Positions 46,085 to 54,103 are shown, numbered from the stretch's first letter. The stretch is 64,000 nt of DNA from Indibacter alkaliphilus LW1 (GCF_000295935.2 NZ_ALWO02000032.1:62001-126000), one strand, 5' to 3'. Program-made: numbers and translations. Notes: generated by a model from the sequence alone, not told the origin.

Positions 46085-47399
46085 TTTTAATTTCGATTAT
46101 TTTGTGAAAATCCTGTTTGGGGATCCTGACTAATAATAAAAAGCCCAGTCCCACAATAAAGAACAAACCTAATGCAAGGGAGCTATTCCTCATACTTCCA
46201 GTAAGCTGTTCAATGAAGCCATAGGAAAAGGTACCTAATACTATGGCTATTTTCTCCGTTACGTCATAAAAACTGAAGAAAGAAGCATGGTCAGTCGTAT
46301 CCTCTGGAATCAATTTACTGTATGTAGAACGGGAAAGTGACTGTATCCCTCCCATTACCATACCTACTACAAAAGCCAAAGCATAGAATTGAAACTCATT
46401 TATAACATAATATGCTCCTCCGCAAATCAATACCCATACAAATACCATAATAACCAAGGAACTCTTATTCCCATATTTTTTTGACAAAAAGGCAAACAAA
46501 TAACTTCCTATAATCGCAACTAATTGAATAATCAAAATAGTTATGATCAATTTATCACCTGGTAGGCCCAGTTCTTTGTCCCCAAAAGTAGCTGCCAAAT
46601 ACATCACAGTCTGAACTCCCATGCTATAAAAGAGAAAAGCTGCAAGAAACCTATTCATCACTGGCTTATCCCTAACTATCTGAAAAACTTTTCTGATTTC
46701 CTGATATCCTTTCAAGAGCAGGGCTCTTTCTACTTTTTTATTGTAAGGATTATCTGGAAGATATTTAAATGGAATTTGAGAAAATCCAGCCCACCAGATC
46801 CCCGTAATTAAAAAGGACCACCTCGCGGCCTGTCCACCATCACGGAAGCCAAACATATTGGGAAATTCAATCATCAGTAGATTCAGAACCAACAATATCA
46901 CACTTCCGATATACCCTAGGGCAAACCCTCTTGCACTTAGAAAATCGTATTCTTCTTCCTTGGAAATTTCAGGCAAAAAGGCGTTGTAAAAAACAATGCT
47001 TCCTGCATATCCAATACTTGCAAGAATGGCACAAATAATTCCGTATTCAAGATTATCCCCATCAAAAAAGAAAAGACCTACACAGGAAACCGACCCGAGA
47101 TAGGCAAATATTTTCATAAATGTAAGTTTCTTACCTCCAGTATCTGCTATCCCCGAAAGGAAAGGAGAAATAAATGCAATTACCAGAAAAGAAAAAGATA
47201 TAGAGTAAGAGTAAAGCACTGTATTGACAATCTCAAAACCAAAAAACGAAACCAAATCTCCTTTATCCTCGGATTTGGTGACACTATTGAAATAGACAGG
47301 GAAAATTGTCGAGGTAATGACAAGGCTATAAACTGAATTTGCCCAATCATACATAGCCCAGGCATTTTGGACCTTATTTTTTGACCAAGTTGCTTTCAT
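46077..47399 (-). CDS. MFS permease of the UMF1/Atg22 family
   Basis: A 440-residue transporter-like protein with about 12 helices. The family signature lies at its N-terminus: AWAMYDWANSVYSLVITSTIFPVYF, with MYDWANS characteristic of Atg22/UMF1. FYNAFLPEI and SRSTYSKLIPEDTTDHASFFSFYDVTEKIA further match the bacterial branch. The yeast homologue exports amino acids from the vacuole. The bacterial substrate is unknown. Its 3' end overlaps nnr by 8 bases. It starts shortly after a terminator of the preceding exb operon. Confidence 0.9.
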   Translation of the reverse strand: MKATWSKNKVQNAWAMYDWANSVYSLVITSTIFPVYFNSVTKSEDKGDLVSFFGFEIVNTVLYSYSISFSFLVIAFISPFLSGIADTGGKKLTFMKIFAYLGSVSCVGLFFFDGDNLEYGIICAILASIGYAGSIVFYNAFLPEISKEEEYDFLSARGFALGYIGSVILLVLNLLMIEFPNMFGFRDGGQAARWSFLITGIWWAGFSQIPFKYLPDNPYNKKVERALLLKGYQEIRKVFQIVRDKPVMNRFLAAFLFYSMGVQTVMYLAATFGDKELGLPGDKLIITILIIQLVAIIGSYLFAFLSKKYGNKSSLVIMVFVWVLICGGAYYVINEFQFYALAFVVGMVMGGIQSLSRSTYSKLIPEDTTDHASFFSFYDVTEKIAIVLGTFSYGFIEQLTGSMRNSSLALGLFFIVGLGFLLLVRIPKQDFHKIIEIKNA

Positions 47400-47418
47400 G
47401 TGCGTGGTTCTGAAAGTA

Positions 47419-47448
47419 AAAAAGCTATCCCATCAGGAATAGCTTTTT
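47419..47448 (-). terminator. Terminator of the ExbB/ExbD operon
   Basis: A 10-bp stem AAAAAGCTAT (47419-47428) pairs with 47439-47448, followed by TTAC on the minus strand. It lies about 20 bases after the last exbD gene. Confidence 0.88.
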
Positions 47449-47470
47449 AATATAAATATTTTGTAGAATC

Positions 47471-47932
47471 TTAATTTTGCACTCTACCTACTGCTGCATA
47501 GAGCAGTTTTCTTGCGTCAGCCTCACGGAGCTCAAATTGGACATCAGAGATTGGTCCCATTTTCACATCCCGGTCAGCTTTCATAGAGATGGTTATCTGA
47601 TCCCTTTCCACTTCCGACAATTGATCTTTTTCTTGGTTAACCCAAAGAACGATATCATTGGTAGTTATCAACACGTCATTTGCTTGAATTCTTGGTTCCG
47701 AACCATAAAGAGCTGTGTTTTTCGGTTTCCCCACATAAAGGTAAGAAATAAGGGATTTCTTTTCCAATTTTTGAAGCTGAGTAGCTTGCGGGATTTTTTG
47801 TTCAACCAAAATCTCCTGCTCTCTCAATACGGTAGTCACCATAAAGAAGAAAAGCAACATAAAGATAATATCCGGTAGTGCAGAAGTTGGGATATTTTCA
47901 GAAGTACCTGTTTTTTTCTTAAACTTTGACAT
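47471..47932 (-). CDS. ExbD/TolR family protein (second copy)
   Basis: A 153-residue single-membrane-span protein of the proton-motive-force transducing ExbB/ExbD (TolQ/TolR) complexes. The N-terminal cytoplasmic tail leads to the membrane helix with the key Asp (TSALPDIIFMLLFFFMVTTVLRE), followed by a periplasmic domain (about 55-150). Bacteroidota usually carry two exbD genes in one operon. This one is 2 bases from the first, and the two periplasmic domains differ in sequence. With ExbB they presumably energise a TonB or Tol-like system. Confidence 0.92.
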   Translation of the reverse strand: MSKFKKKTGTSENIPTSALPDIIFMLLFFFMVTTVLREQEILVEQKIPQATQLQKLEKKSLISYLYVGKPKNTALYGSEPRIQANDVLITTNDIVLWVNQEKDQLSEVERDQITISMKADRDVKMGPISDVQFELREADARKLLYAAVGRVQN

Positions 47933-47933
47933 A

Positions 47934-48575
47934 TCAATTTCCTCCTATTTTATCTGGTTCTGCAATTGAAATTGCCATTGGTATACCTTCTTTTCCTCTA
48001 TCCTGCAATTCTTTTTCTGCAGGATTTCTTCCGGTCAATGCTCTGTACTGATCTGCTGTAAGACCAACACGCTCAGCATAGATTTCAAAGTAAGCCCTTT
48101 TCACTTGATCCAGCACCTCAAGGTAGGTCTCATAAGAGGTACCTCTATTAGTTTTGATGGATACTACTGCACCGCCTGACATGGGGTGATCAGAAGATGA
48201 AGGGTCTCTTTGGGCTTTTTCACGAAGGGAAGCGGGTAAGCTGTTGAATAATGCTACTGCTTCCTCATCGGGAGCACCGAAGTTGAGGAGAAACTTTTTA
48301 ACTTCCTCTGCAAGGGTATTGGTATTGTCCATGTACTCACCTTCTACCAAAAGCTGGTCATTCGCATTCACGAGAATATTGAAAATATTTCTCTCGTTCA
48401 ATAAAATTTCAGGTGGTGGCTGGTTTGGATCCTGCTTTGGAGGCAGGAAGTTAAGGATACCCTTATCAGAGGCAATTGTAGTGGTTACCAAGAAGAATAT
48501 AAGCAACAGGAAAGCAATATCCGCCATGGATCCTGCATTCACTTCCTGACTCATTCTACCTTTTTTCCTTGCCAT
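47934..48575 (-). CDS. ExbD/TolR family protein (first copy)
   Basis: A 213-residue ExbD-type protein. The membrane helix with the conserved Asp is AGSMADIAFLLLIFFLVTTTI (about 16-36). The periplasmic part is longer than usual, with an extra insertion of about 60 residues around the stretch LPPKQDPNQPPPEIL to LREKAQRDPSSSDHP. It carries a strand VVSIKTNRGTSYETYLEVLDQVKRAYFEIYAER near the C-terminus. The N-terminus is basic (MARKKGRM). Its start overlaps by 1 base with the 109-residue membrane gene upstream. Confidence 0.92.
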   Translation of the reverse strand: MARKKGRMSQEVNAGSMADIAFLLLIFFLVTTTIASDKGILNFLPPKQDPNQPPPEILLNERNIFNILVNANDQLLVEGEYMDNTNTLAEEVKKFLLNFGAPDEEAVALFNSLPASLREKAQRDPSSSDHPMSGGAVVSIKTNRGTSYETYLEVLDQVKRAYFEIYAERVGLTADQYRALTGRNPAEKELQDRGKEGIPMAISIAEPDKIGGN

Positions 48576-48904
48576 TACTTGATTGCTTTATTGATTTCAG
48601 TAAATATTATTCCCAACAAGGCCACAAAGAATAATGTGTACGTTGTCAGAAGTGCACCTCCCACAAACTTAGAAAGTCCAGGAGTCAAATTAAACGGGTC
48701 TGCAGCAAATCTTGGAATTACTTCATTATCTGCAATTGAATACATAATAAAGAAGACGACACCAAGTGCTACTACCGCCGCACCGGTTTTGACCAAACTT
48801 CCCGGATCTCCTAGCGATTTGATTAATGGCATCAAAATCGCCAAGATTGCACCGATGATGATCAATCCCTCTGCTACGAATAAAAAGATGTCTATAGAAT
48901 CCAT
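48575..48904 (-). CDS. Small membrane protein of the ExbB/ExbD operon
   Basis: A 109-residue protein with three predicted membrane segments: about 5-28 (FLFVAEGLIIIGAILAILMP), 40-58 (GAAVVALGVVFFIMYSI) and 82-104 (ALLTTYTLFFVALLGIIFTEI). I do not recognise a domain beyond its place in such operons. Its fixed location between exbB and the exbD genes, with overlapping reading frames, suggests it belongs to the complex or its assembly. It has no signal peptide cleavage site that I can see. Confidence 0.8.
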   Translation of the reverse strand: MDSIDIFLFVAEGLIIIGAILAILMPLIKSLGDPGSLVKTGAAVVALGVVFFIMYSIADNEVIPRFAADPFNLTPGLSKFVGGALLTTYTLFFVALLGIIFTEINKAIK

Positions 48905-48962
48905 AATTAATTTTTCTTTAGTTAATTGAATAATTCCAATCTGAGTAAAAACTCCCTAGAAA

Positions 48963-49796
48963 TTATTTAGTCAATTTGTGCTTAACAAGCATGTCTACCA
49001 AAGTGATGGAAGCATCTTCCATATCATTAACCAAAGAGTCAATTTTAGCGACACAGTAGTTGTAGAACAACTGAAGGATAATAGCAACTATCAAACCAGC
49101 TACTGTAGTCAAAAGGGCAATTTTAATACCACCTGCCACAAGAGAAGGAGAGATATCTCCAGCTGCTTCAATCGCATCAAATGCACCGATCATACCGATT
49201 ACAGTACCCATGAATCCAAGCATTGGAGCCAATGAAATGAATAGTGATATCCAAACTAGCCCTTTTTCCAAACGACCCATTTCCACAGATCCGTAAGCAA
49301 TAATTGACTTTTCTACCATTTCGATACCTTCAGTGTATCTCATCAATCCTTGTGTAAAGATAGATGCAACTGGGCCTCTAGTGTTTTTAGTGACGTCTTT
49401 TGCCGCCTCTACACCACCTTGTTGTAATGCTTCTTCAACTTGCGCTAAAAGTTTTTTGGTGTTTGTAGTAGAAAGGTTCAAGGTAATGATTCTTTCCAAT
49501 GCTACGGCTAGACCTAAGATCAAACAGATCAATACCGGAGACATAAAGGTTGGATCACCTTCAATGAACTTTTCTTTGATAATTTGGTGGAATCCTTTCT
49601 CCTCGTCGATGATTTCATCGTCAACTACTGCCGGGGCAGCGGGTGCTGGAGCGGGAGCAGCTTCCTCTTCTGCTTCATCTTGGTCCACAACTTCTTCAGT
49701 GGTTTCTTCTGCAGATTCATCTGCGTCCTGAGCTTTCGTAATCACCGGAGAGAATAGGAATCCGGCAAGCATGAACAAAGCGATTAACTTTTTCAT
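48963..49796 (-). CDS. MotA/TolQ/ExbB proton channel family protein
   Basis: A 277-residue ExbB/TolQ-type protein that couples proton flow to outer-membrane transport with ExbD. It has an unusual N-terminus: a signal-like peptide (MKKLIALFMLAGFLFSPVITKA) followed by an acidic Ala/Pro-rich linker (about 24-62, with APAPAPAAPA). The channel core follows: the first helix SPVLICLILGLAVALERI, then SLFISLAPMLGFMGTVIGMIGAFD and IALLTTVAGLIVAIILQLFYNY. The Thr/Pro/Gly pattern of the second and third helices is that of TolQ. It heads a four-gene operon. Confidence 0.92.
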   Translation of the reverse strand: MKKLIALFMLAGFLFSPVITKAQDADESAEETTEEVVDQDEAEEEAAPAPAPAAPAVVDDEIIDEEKGFHQIIKEKFIEGDPTFMSPVLICLILGLAVALERIITLNLSTTNTKKLLAQVEEALQQGGVEAAKDVTKNTRGPVASIFTQGLMRYTEGIEMVEKSIIAYGSVEMGRLEKGLVWISLFISLAPMLGFMGTVIGMIGAFDAIEAAGDISPSLVAGGIKIALLTTVAGLIVAIILQLFYNYCVAKIDSLVNDMEDASITLVDMLVKHKLTK

Positions 49797-50256
49797 AATG
49801 TAGATTTTAAATAGAATTTAAATAAAGGTTAAACGGTTTCTAAATTAATATTGAGATTTTAAAGTTATCATTTTTTCGGTTCAAATTGCAAAGGAAATAT
49901 TCATATTTTTTTTATTTCGGGTGATTCTTACCCGCTTGCAGTTTTCATTTGCAAGCTAAATTATGGAATATGAACTGATTATATAAAATATATAAATGGG
50001 TAAATAAAAAGCACTTATACTAATATATGCTCCTTTATCACCAAAACTCCTTAATCTCATTCTCAATTTCAAAACAAGTCAAAAACACGGTTTGATTTGA
50101 CCTTCAGGATTATTCCGCAATAATCTCTGAGCCTTCAAGGATAGTAAACATCCAGTAAAGCTCTAGGCAAATTGTGTAATACGGATAATATGCCTTGTGA
50201 CTGGAAAATATTTGAAAAGAATAGCTTTTGAAGATACCAGGACTTTTAGTTGGAGA
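49797..50256. other. Gene-free stretch between ExbB and Rrf2 genes
   Basis: About 460 bases. It holds the exbB promoter (49860-49892), two adjacent small hairpins at 49918-49934 and 49934-49956 (the first CGGGT/ACCCG, the second GCTTGCA/TGCAAGC), and a GATTATT/AATAATC hairpin at 50108-50125. No ORF with coding character is seen. Confidence 0.6.
49860..49892 (-). promoter_or_regulatory. Promoter of the ExbB/ExbD operon
   Basis: On the minus strand TTTG (49889-49892) and TAACTTTA (49860-49867, one mismatch to TAnnTTTG) are 21 bases apart, about 63 bases before the exbB start codon. Confidence 0.5.
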
Positions 50257-50697
50257 TTAAAAATCAAATCTTGCCAATACTGTTTCCCCTCTTTCCACCT
50301 CCTGGGCCAATTGCTTGAGAGACTTTTTGGTCAACATATCCACTACATGTGTTCTGACCTTCTTTATTTCATGGTGTAGAGGGCATGGGTTGGTTTCAGA
50401 ACACTCTTTCAATCCTAGACTGCATCCTTTAAACAATCCATCCCCATCAATTACTTCAACCAAATCTCTTAATGTAAAACTTTCGTGGGCTCCATCCGCA
50501 TAAAACCCTCCTGTTGGCCCTTTTTGTGATCCAATGATCTTCTTTCTTACCAATTCCTGCAAGATTTTAGCTGTGAAGGGTTCAGGGGCATCTACGTGTT
50601 CGGCAATTTCTTTTGCTCCTACCTTATTCCCTAGAAGACTTTGTTTCCAGATATAAATGACGGATTTGATGCCATATTGGCAAGCTTTTGAAAACAT
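50257..50697 (-). CDS. Rrf2-family transcriptional regulator (Fe-S type)
   Basis: A 146-residue winged-helix regulator of the Rrf2 family (IscR/NsrR). The N-terminal helix-turn-helix (about 10-60, AKEIAEHVDAPEPFTAKILQELVRKKII) and the wing KGPTGGFYA are typical. Three cysteines spaced C92-X6-C99-X5-C105 (GCSLGLKECSETNPCPLH) could ligate a [2Fe-2S] or [4Fe-4S] cluster, so the protein probably senses NO, oxygen or redox state. It is downstream of the NnrS-like gene on the same strand. A TTAAGGA-containing inverted repeat lies 23 bases before its start, within the NnrS 3' end, so it may be autoregulated. Confidence 0.93.
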   Translation of the reverse strand: MFSKACQYGIKSVIYIWKQSLLGNKVGAKEIAEHVDAPEPFTAKILQELVRKKIIGSQKGPTGGFYADGAHESFTLRDLVEVIDGDGLFKGCSLGLKECSETNPCPLHHEIKKVRTHVVDMLTKKSLKQLAQEVERGETVLARFDF

Positions 50698-50714
50698 ATA
50701 AAATAGATTTGAAG

Positions 50715-51812
50715 CTAAATTAAGGATAAAAATGTCTTAATAATAAAATTAGACCTTTTCTTTAAGCTTTTGATAAGCACAATCAAAGCCATCAAGGCAA
50801 ACATTGCCAAAATACTGTAGCCGTTAATCAGACCAAACATGGTCCTCCCTATTTGAATTTCCAAAGCACTGAATACAATCCTCCCTATTAAACTCATTTG
50901 GAATACAATCCACCCAAACCATAATATAGGATGATAGGGCTTCTCTTTAATATTTAATACGACAGGTAAAATAATGGGGGCATGTGCCCAAATCATAGAA
51001 AATGTAAAACCTAAAAAGAAACTATGAACAAACAAGTCATAATGAAAAGGACTGTGCGAAAAGAAACTCAGAATCAATCCGCTCAGTCCTAACCAAATAT
51101 AACCAAACCTCAAACCTATTCCTATATAACGAAACTGTCCCACCTTTTTAGCTGCCACTTTGGCCATATCAAAAGCAAATAGCCACAATGCAGCTAAAAC
51201 CATCGACATTCCCAGCAAAAGGGCTCCATATCCATGGAAAGGCAGGAGCAAACTGACGAAGAAAATAAATATCAGCGCTAATAAAATTACTTTGGCCCAT
51301 TGAGGAGTAGGTAAAAACTTGCTAAGTTCAAGCCGCTCTCCTACTATAGTCAATAATATAAACCCGATCCACCAAGACACCCCAGCAGGTATAAATCCAG
51401 TTTTCAGTACCATCGCATTGCCCAACAACCAACAAACAGCACCTAATGAAATTACATATTGTTCCAAAACCTGGTGTTGGAAACTCTGAAAGTACATGAT
51501 CAATACCAGTCCAATGCTGGCCATTAGTAGCATTATACCTCCGAGAGTGGGATTGCCCATCCACAACATTACCGGAACAGACAACCCACTCAGGAGAGGA
51601 ACAACCAACCAACCTTTATGCTTCATGACCATTGCTCTTTCTAAGGAAATCAAGGTGCCCAAAAACCCCCCTACCATCAACAAACCATGCTGAGCGGCAG
51701 CGCCAGGAACAACCCAAGATAAATCCCCCAACCTAACCGATCCTCCGGAAATACCCATCAGTAAGGCCAATAGAACCAGAGGTAAAATATAGTTAGGCTT
51801 AATTATTTTCAT
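50715..51812 (-). CDS. NnrS-like heme/copper membrane protein
   Basis: A 365-residue protein with roughly ten to twelve membrane helices. It resembles NnrS, a heme- and copper-containing membrane protein that protects denitrifying bacteria from NO. Landmarks are GAAAQHGLLMVGGFLGTLISLERA with a candidate heme-ligand His and VHSFFLGFTFSMIWAHAPIILPVV. The ATG at 51812 is preferred over the TTG at 51821. It precedes an Rrf2 regulator on the same strand and has an AGGAC-type operator over its promoter, so it is likely induced by NO. The exact role of NnrS proteins is still unclear. Confidence 0.75.
   Translation of the reverse strand: MKIIKPNYILPLVLLALLMGISGGSVRLGDLSWVVPGAAAQHGLLMVGGFLGTLISLERAMVMKHKGWLVVPLLSGLSVPVMLWMGNPTLGGIMLLMASIGLVLIMYFQSFQHQVLEQYVISLGAVCWLLGNAMVLKTGFIPAGVSWWIGFILLTIVGERLELSKFLPTPQWAKVILLALIFIFFVSLLLPFHGYGALLLGMSMVLAALWLFAFDMAKVAAKKVGQFRYIGIGLRFGYIWLGLSGLILSFFSHSPFHYDLFVHSFFLGFTFSMIWAHAPIILPVVLNIKEKPYHPILWFGWIVFQMSLIGRIVFSALEIQIGRTMFGLINGYSILAMFALMALIVLIKSLKKRSNFIIKTFLSLI
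50720..50740. promoter_or_regulatory. TTAAGGA inverted repeat upstream of the Rrf2 gene (possible operator)
   Basis: TTAAG-N11-CTTAA lies at 50720-50740, from TTAAGGATAAAAATG to TCTTAA. It is related to the AGGAC-N6-ATCC sites at 51826 and 51920 but with a different half-site spacing, so membership in the same motif is uncertain. Confidence 0.45.
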
Positions 51813-51825
51813 GGTAAGCAATTTA

Positions 51826-51846
51826 AGGACTTTTTTATCCTTTATT
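51826..51846. promoter_or_regulatory. AGGAC-N6-ATCC operator copy 1
   Basis: AGGAC-TTTTTT-ATCCTTTATT at 51826-51846, extended at the left as TTTAAGGAC. It matches copy 2 at 19 of 21 positions. It lies 14 bases before the nnrS-like start codon, between the transcription start and the ATG, a position suited to a repressor. Confidence 0.65.
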
Positions 51847-51859
51847 GTATTGTAAGAAA

Positions 51860-51877
51860 AGGGAGCAAGAACTCCCT
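51860..51877 (-). terminator. Terminator-like hairpin in the nnrS-like leader
   Basis: A 6-bp stem AGGGAG/CTCCCT with a 6-base loop; on the minus strand it is followed by TTTTCTTAC. It lies between the promoter and the start codon, so it may act as an attenuator, or it may be a weak terminator for the upstream 601-residue gene. Confidence 0.45.
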
Positions 51878-51896
51878 CATTTTTGTTTCTTTATTA

Positions 51897-51926
51897 CAAA
51901 GGTAAAAGAAAAATATTATAGGACAA
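51897..51926 (-). promoter_or_regulatory. Promoter of the NnrS-like gene
   Basis: On the minus strand TTG (51924-51926) and an exact TACCTTTG (51897-51904) are 19 bases apart, the consensus spacing. The operator copy at 51920-51940 covers the -33 TTG. Confidence 0.7.
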
Positions 51927-51940
51927 TTTTATCCTTTATT
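51920..51940. promoter_or_regulatory. AGGAC-N6-ATCC operator copy 2, over the -33 element
   Basis: AGGAC-AATTTT-ATCCTTTATT at 51920-51940. Its half-sites AGGA and TCCT form an inverted repeat around eight bases. It overlaps the TTG of the nnrS-like promoter, where a bound repressor would block RNA polymerase. Copy 1 is 94 bases away. Confidence 0.65.
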
Positions 51941-52199
51941 ATTTTCGTTTACAATTTCACCTTTTAAATAAAGTCATCTGACATAATCTATTATTCTAAG
52001 ATTCTCTTTGAACATAATCATCCGTTCTATAACCAGTGGAATTTTCACAATAGAATAAGCCTACGATTTCTATCCAATCCCGATAAACCGGGAAAAGTTA
52101 TCAATGAGTAACCAACCCCGAAGACTCTGGGCCTGGTTGATTCAAGCCCCACATTAAATAGGTTACTGGTCTAATTCCGGATATACATATATTTGAAAA
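51941..52199. other. Gene-free stretch before the 601-residue protein gene
   Basis: The 387 bases between the NnrS-like start and the 601-residue gene's stop contain the promoter and operators above. The remaining part up to 52199 shows a short TCCCG/CGGGA hairpin at about 52077-52092 and a GGGC/GCCC pair near 52130-52150, but no ORF that looks coding. Confidence 0.55.
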
Positions 52200-54005
52200 T
52201 CACATGGACAATACCTTCTCATTTTTGAAGAAATTCAAGCCATTTAATTCCTCTTTCATTTGATCCAGTTGTTGAAAAAACTGATTCTTAACATTTCCAG
52301 CTTCTTCTGAAAATTGCAACTCCAAATTTTGATAATATTCAATCCCACCCAAAAGGTTTGATTTGAATTTCTCTACGTATGCCTCGTATTTTTTGCTTGG
52401 ATCGGGTAGATTTTTTTGAATATCTTTTTTCAGATACTCAAAATACAATTGGAGCTCTTTTACAAAAACATGAGGCCTTTCCGCCTGGACCTTCAGTTGA
52501 AGCCTTCCGTAAATATGGCCCACCATTTCACTTAAAGTGAAAACACCTTTGAAATAAGCCAGATTTGGTCCAGGACAAATGGTCACCGCTTTTAGGTTTC
52601 TTTTAGGTGTTCCTCCTTCATTTAAAATCGCAGGGGCACTTAAACCTTCACATAGACAATCTTTTTCCAAGACTTCATCCAGCGCTGCTTTGCTGGTATT
52701 TCCAGCGTTAAATTGCTTGATTTTAAGATCCTGATATTGTCGTGAAGCCGTACAAATAGCCTTTTCTGTAAACTCCGTACTGAAGGTTAAAAACTTTTTG
52801 TAACACGGACTTCCAGGTCTGTTTTTAGCGATCCTCATTTTCCTTTGATCCTCTCCACTACTGATTCGGAGGTTATTGAAAGGAACCCCCAGAGGAGAAG
52901 CATGGCTGAGGTAATAATCGGAGTTCTTGGCCTGAATCAACCTATCTAAGGTGTCCTTATCCACTGAGGTAGCCTCCGGAACAAGCAAAAACGGACTTCC
53001 CCAACCTGTTCCATCGAGTTGGTAATAAGTCATCAAAAATTCATTTTCTTCCGAAGTACCTATTCCACCTTGATAAGTGATTTTAGGAATAAAATTCTCT
53101 GGAAGTGGATTTTTCCCTTTGGTCTCAAGTGCTTGTTGACAAGAAGAAAACAACATCTGGGTAAGGTTTGCCTTCTCTTTTTTAAACTCCTCCAATATAG
53201 GACCAATAAGCACCCCTTCTGTAGCAAATGCATGACCTCCACAATTGAGGCCGGATTCAATTCTAAACTCTGAAATCCATATTCCTTTTTTCGCTAAAAA
53301 CCTTCCTTGTATCATCGCAGAACGATAATCAGAAACTTTCAAAATAATCTTCTTTTTCAACCTCCCCTGACTATCAGGGAAAAAGTCATCGAACTCTTCT
53401 ATATAGCTGTAAAGGGCTGGGTTCATGCCTGCAGAAAATACAACAGAACTTTGAAGTGAAGATTGAGCAAATCCACGCAATGCAGACAAGGCGTCCGAAT
53501 AAGTTCTAGGCAATTCATTCCCTTCCTTATCGAAGTTTATTTTATCCACTTTAGTCATGATGTTGACATCTATGTCCCCAGGTCTTACAGCTTCGATTAA
53601 TTCTCGTTCCAGTTCCGATTTTTCAATAGATTCAGGGATACTCAAGTATTTTTTGAATTTTAAATAAAGAGAATTCTGAGGGTGAAGCAATTCAAAATAC
53701 TTAAACAACACACTACCTGGACTGAATGCCTGAGATTTGACCTCATTGATTTGTCTCGATACTATACCGTGCAAAAGATTAAGATAACTTTTAATCCGCT
53801 CGGCTCTGTAATCTGGAGTATTGGGTTCTATTGGTATATAAGGAATATTTCTTTTTCTGGAATGGAGCCGTCTCATGTCTTCCAGCAAATGGTCATCCAT
53901 AATAGAAACTACAGAGCTGATACCAAATTTGGCTACCTTTAAAGGAGAGTCGACTGTGAAGCCTAATCCCATTACTGGGATATGAAATGCGTGATTTGTG
54001 GTCAT
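52200..54005 (-). CDS. Large uncharacterised protein with TIM-barrel-like and cysteine-rich regions
   Basis: A 601-residue soluble protein, with no signal peptide. The N-terminal FHIPVMGLGFTVDSPLKVAKFGISSVVSIMDD resembles the opening strand-helix of FMN-dependent nitronate monooxygenase/PfaD proteins (IPVMG-type start). Later features are KIILKVSDYRSAMIQGRFLAKKG and GLNCGGHAFATEG (Cys255). GGIGTSEENEFLMTYYQLDGTGWGSPFLLVPEAT resembles the GGIGT phosphate loop of such barrels. A C-terminal cysteine region contains Cys450-x-Cys452 (KDCLCEGL) and Cys477 (TICPGPN). I do not know its function. Start 54005 (MTTNHAF) is preferred over TTG 54059. Its place between NnrS-like and nrdD genes points to NO or anaerobic metabolism. 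Confidence 0.7.
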   Translation of the reverse strand: MTTNHAFHIPVMGLGFTVDSPLKVAKFGISSVVSIMDDHLLEDMRRLHSRKRNIPYIPIEPNTPDYRAERIKSYLNLLHGIVSRQINEVKSQAFSPGSVLFKYFELLHPQNSLYLKFKKYLSIPESIEKSELERELIEAVRPGDIDVNIMTKVDKINFDKEGNELPRTYSDALSALRGFAQSSLQSSVVFSAGMNPALYSYIEEFDDFFPDSQGRLKKKIILKVSDYRSAMIQGRFLAKKGIWISEFRIESGLNCGGHAFATEGVLIGPILEEFKKEKANLTQMLFSSCQQALETKGKNPLPENFIPKITYQGGIGTSEENEFLMTYYQLDGTGWGSPFLLVPEATSVDKDTLDRLIQAKNSDYYLSHASPLGVPFNNLRISSGEDQRKMRIAKNRPGSPCYKKFLTFSTEFTEKAICTASRQYQDLKIKQFNAGNTSKAALDEVLEKDCLCEGLSAPAILNEGGTPKRNLKAVTICPGPNLAYFKGVFTLSEMVGHIYGRLQLKVQAERPHVFVKELQLYFEYLKKDIQKNLPDPSKKYEAYVEKFKSNLLGGIEYYQNLELQFSEEAGNVKNQFFQQLDQMKEELNGLNFFKNEKVLSM

Positions 54006-54103
54006 TGGAATTTTTATAATATAGGTAACTGAAATTTCCTCCAAAGGTACCTGACCCAATTCTCAAACTGTAATTTGATGAAGTCTAAAAAATATGATTT
54101 TGA

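Noticed and set aside
49918-49934. CGGGT/ACCCG hairpin as terminator of the Rrf2 gene at 50257
   Set aside because: On the minus strand the sequence after the hairpin is A-rich, not U-rich, and it lies over 300 bases past the gene.
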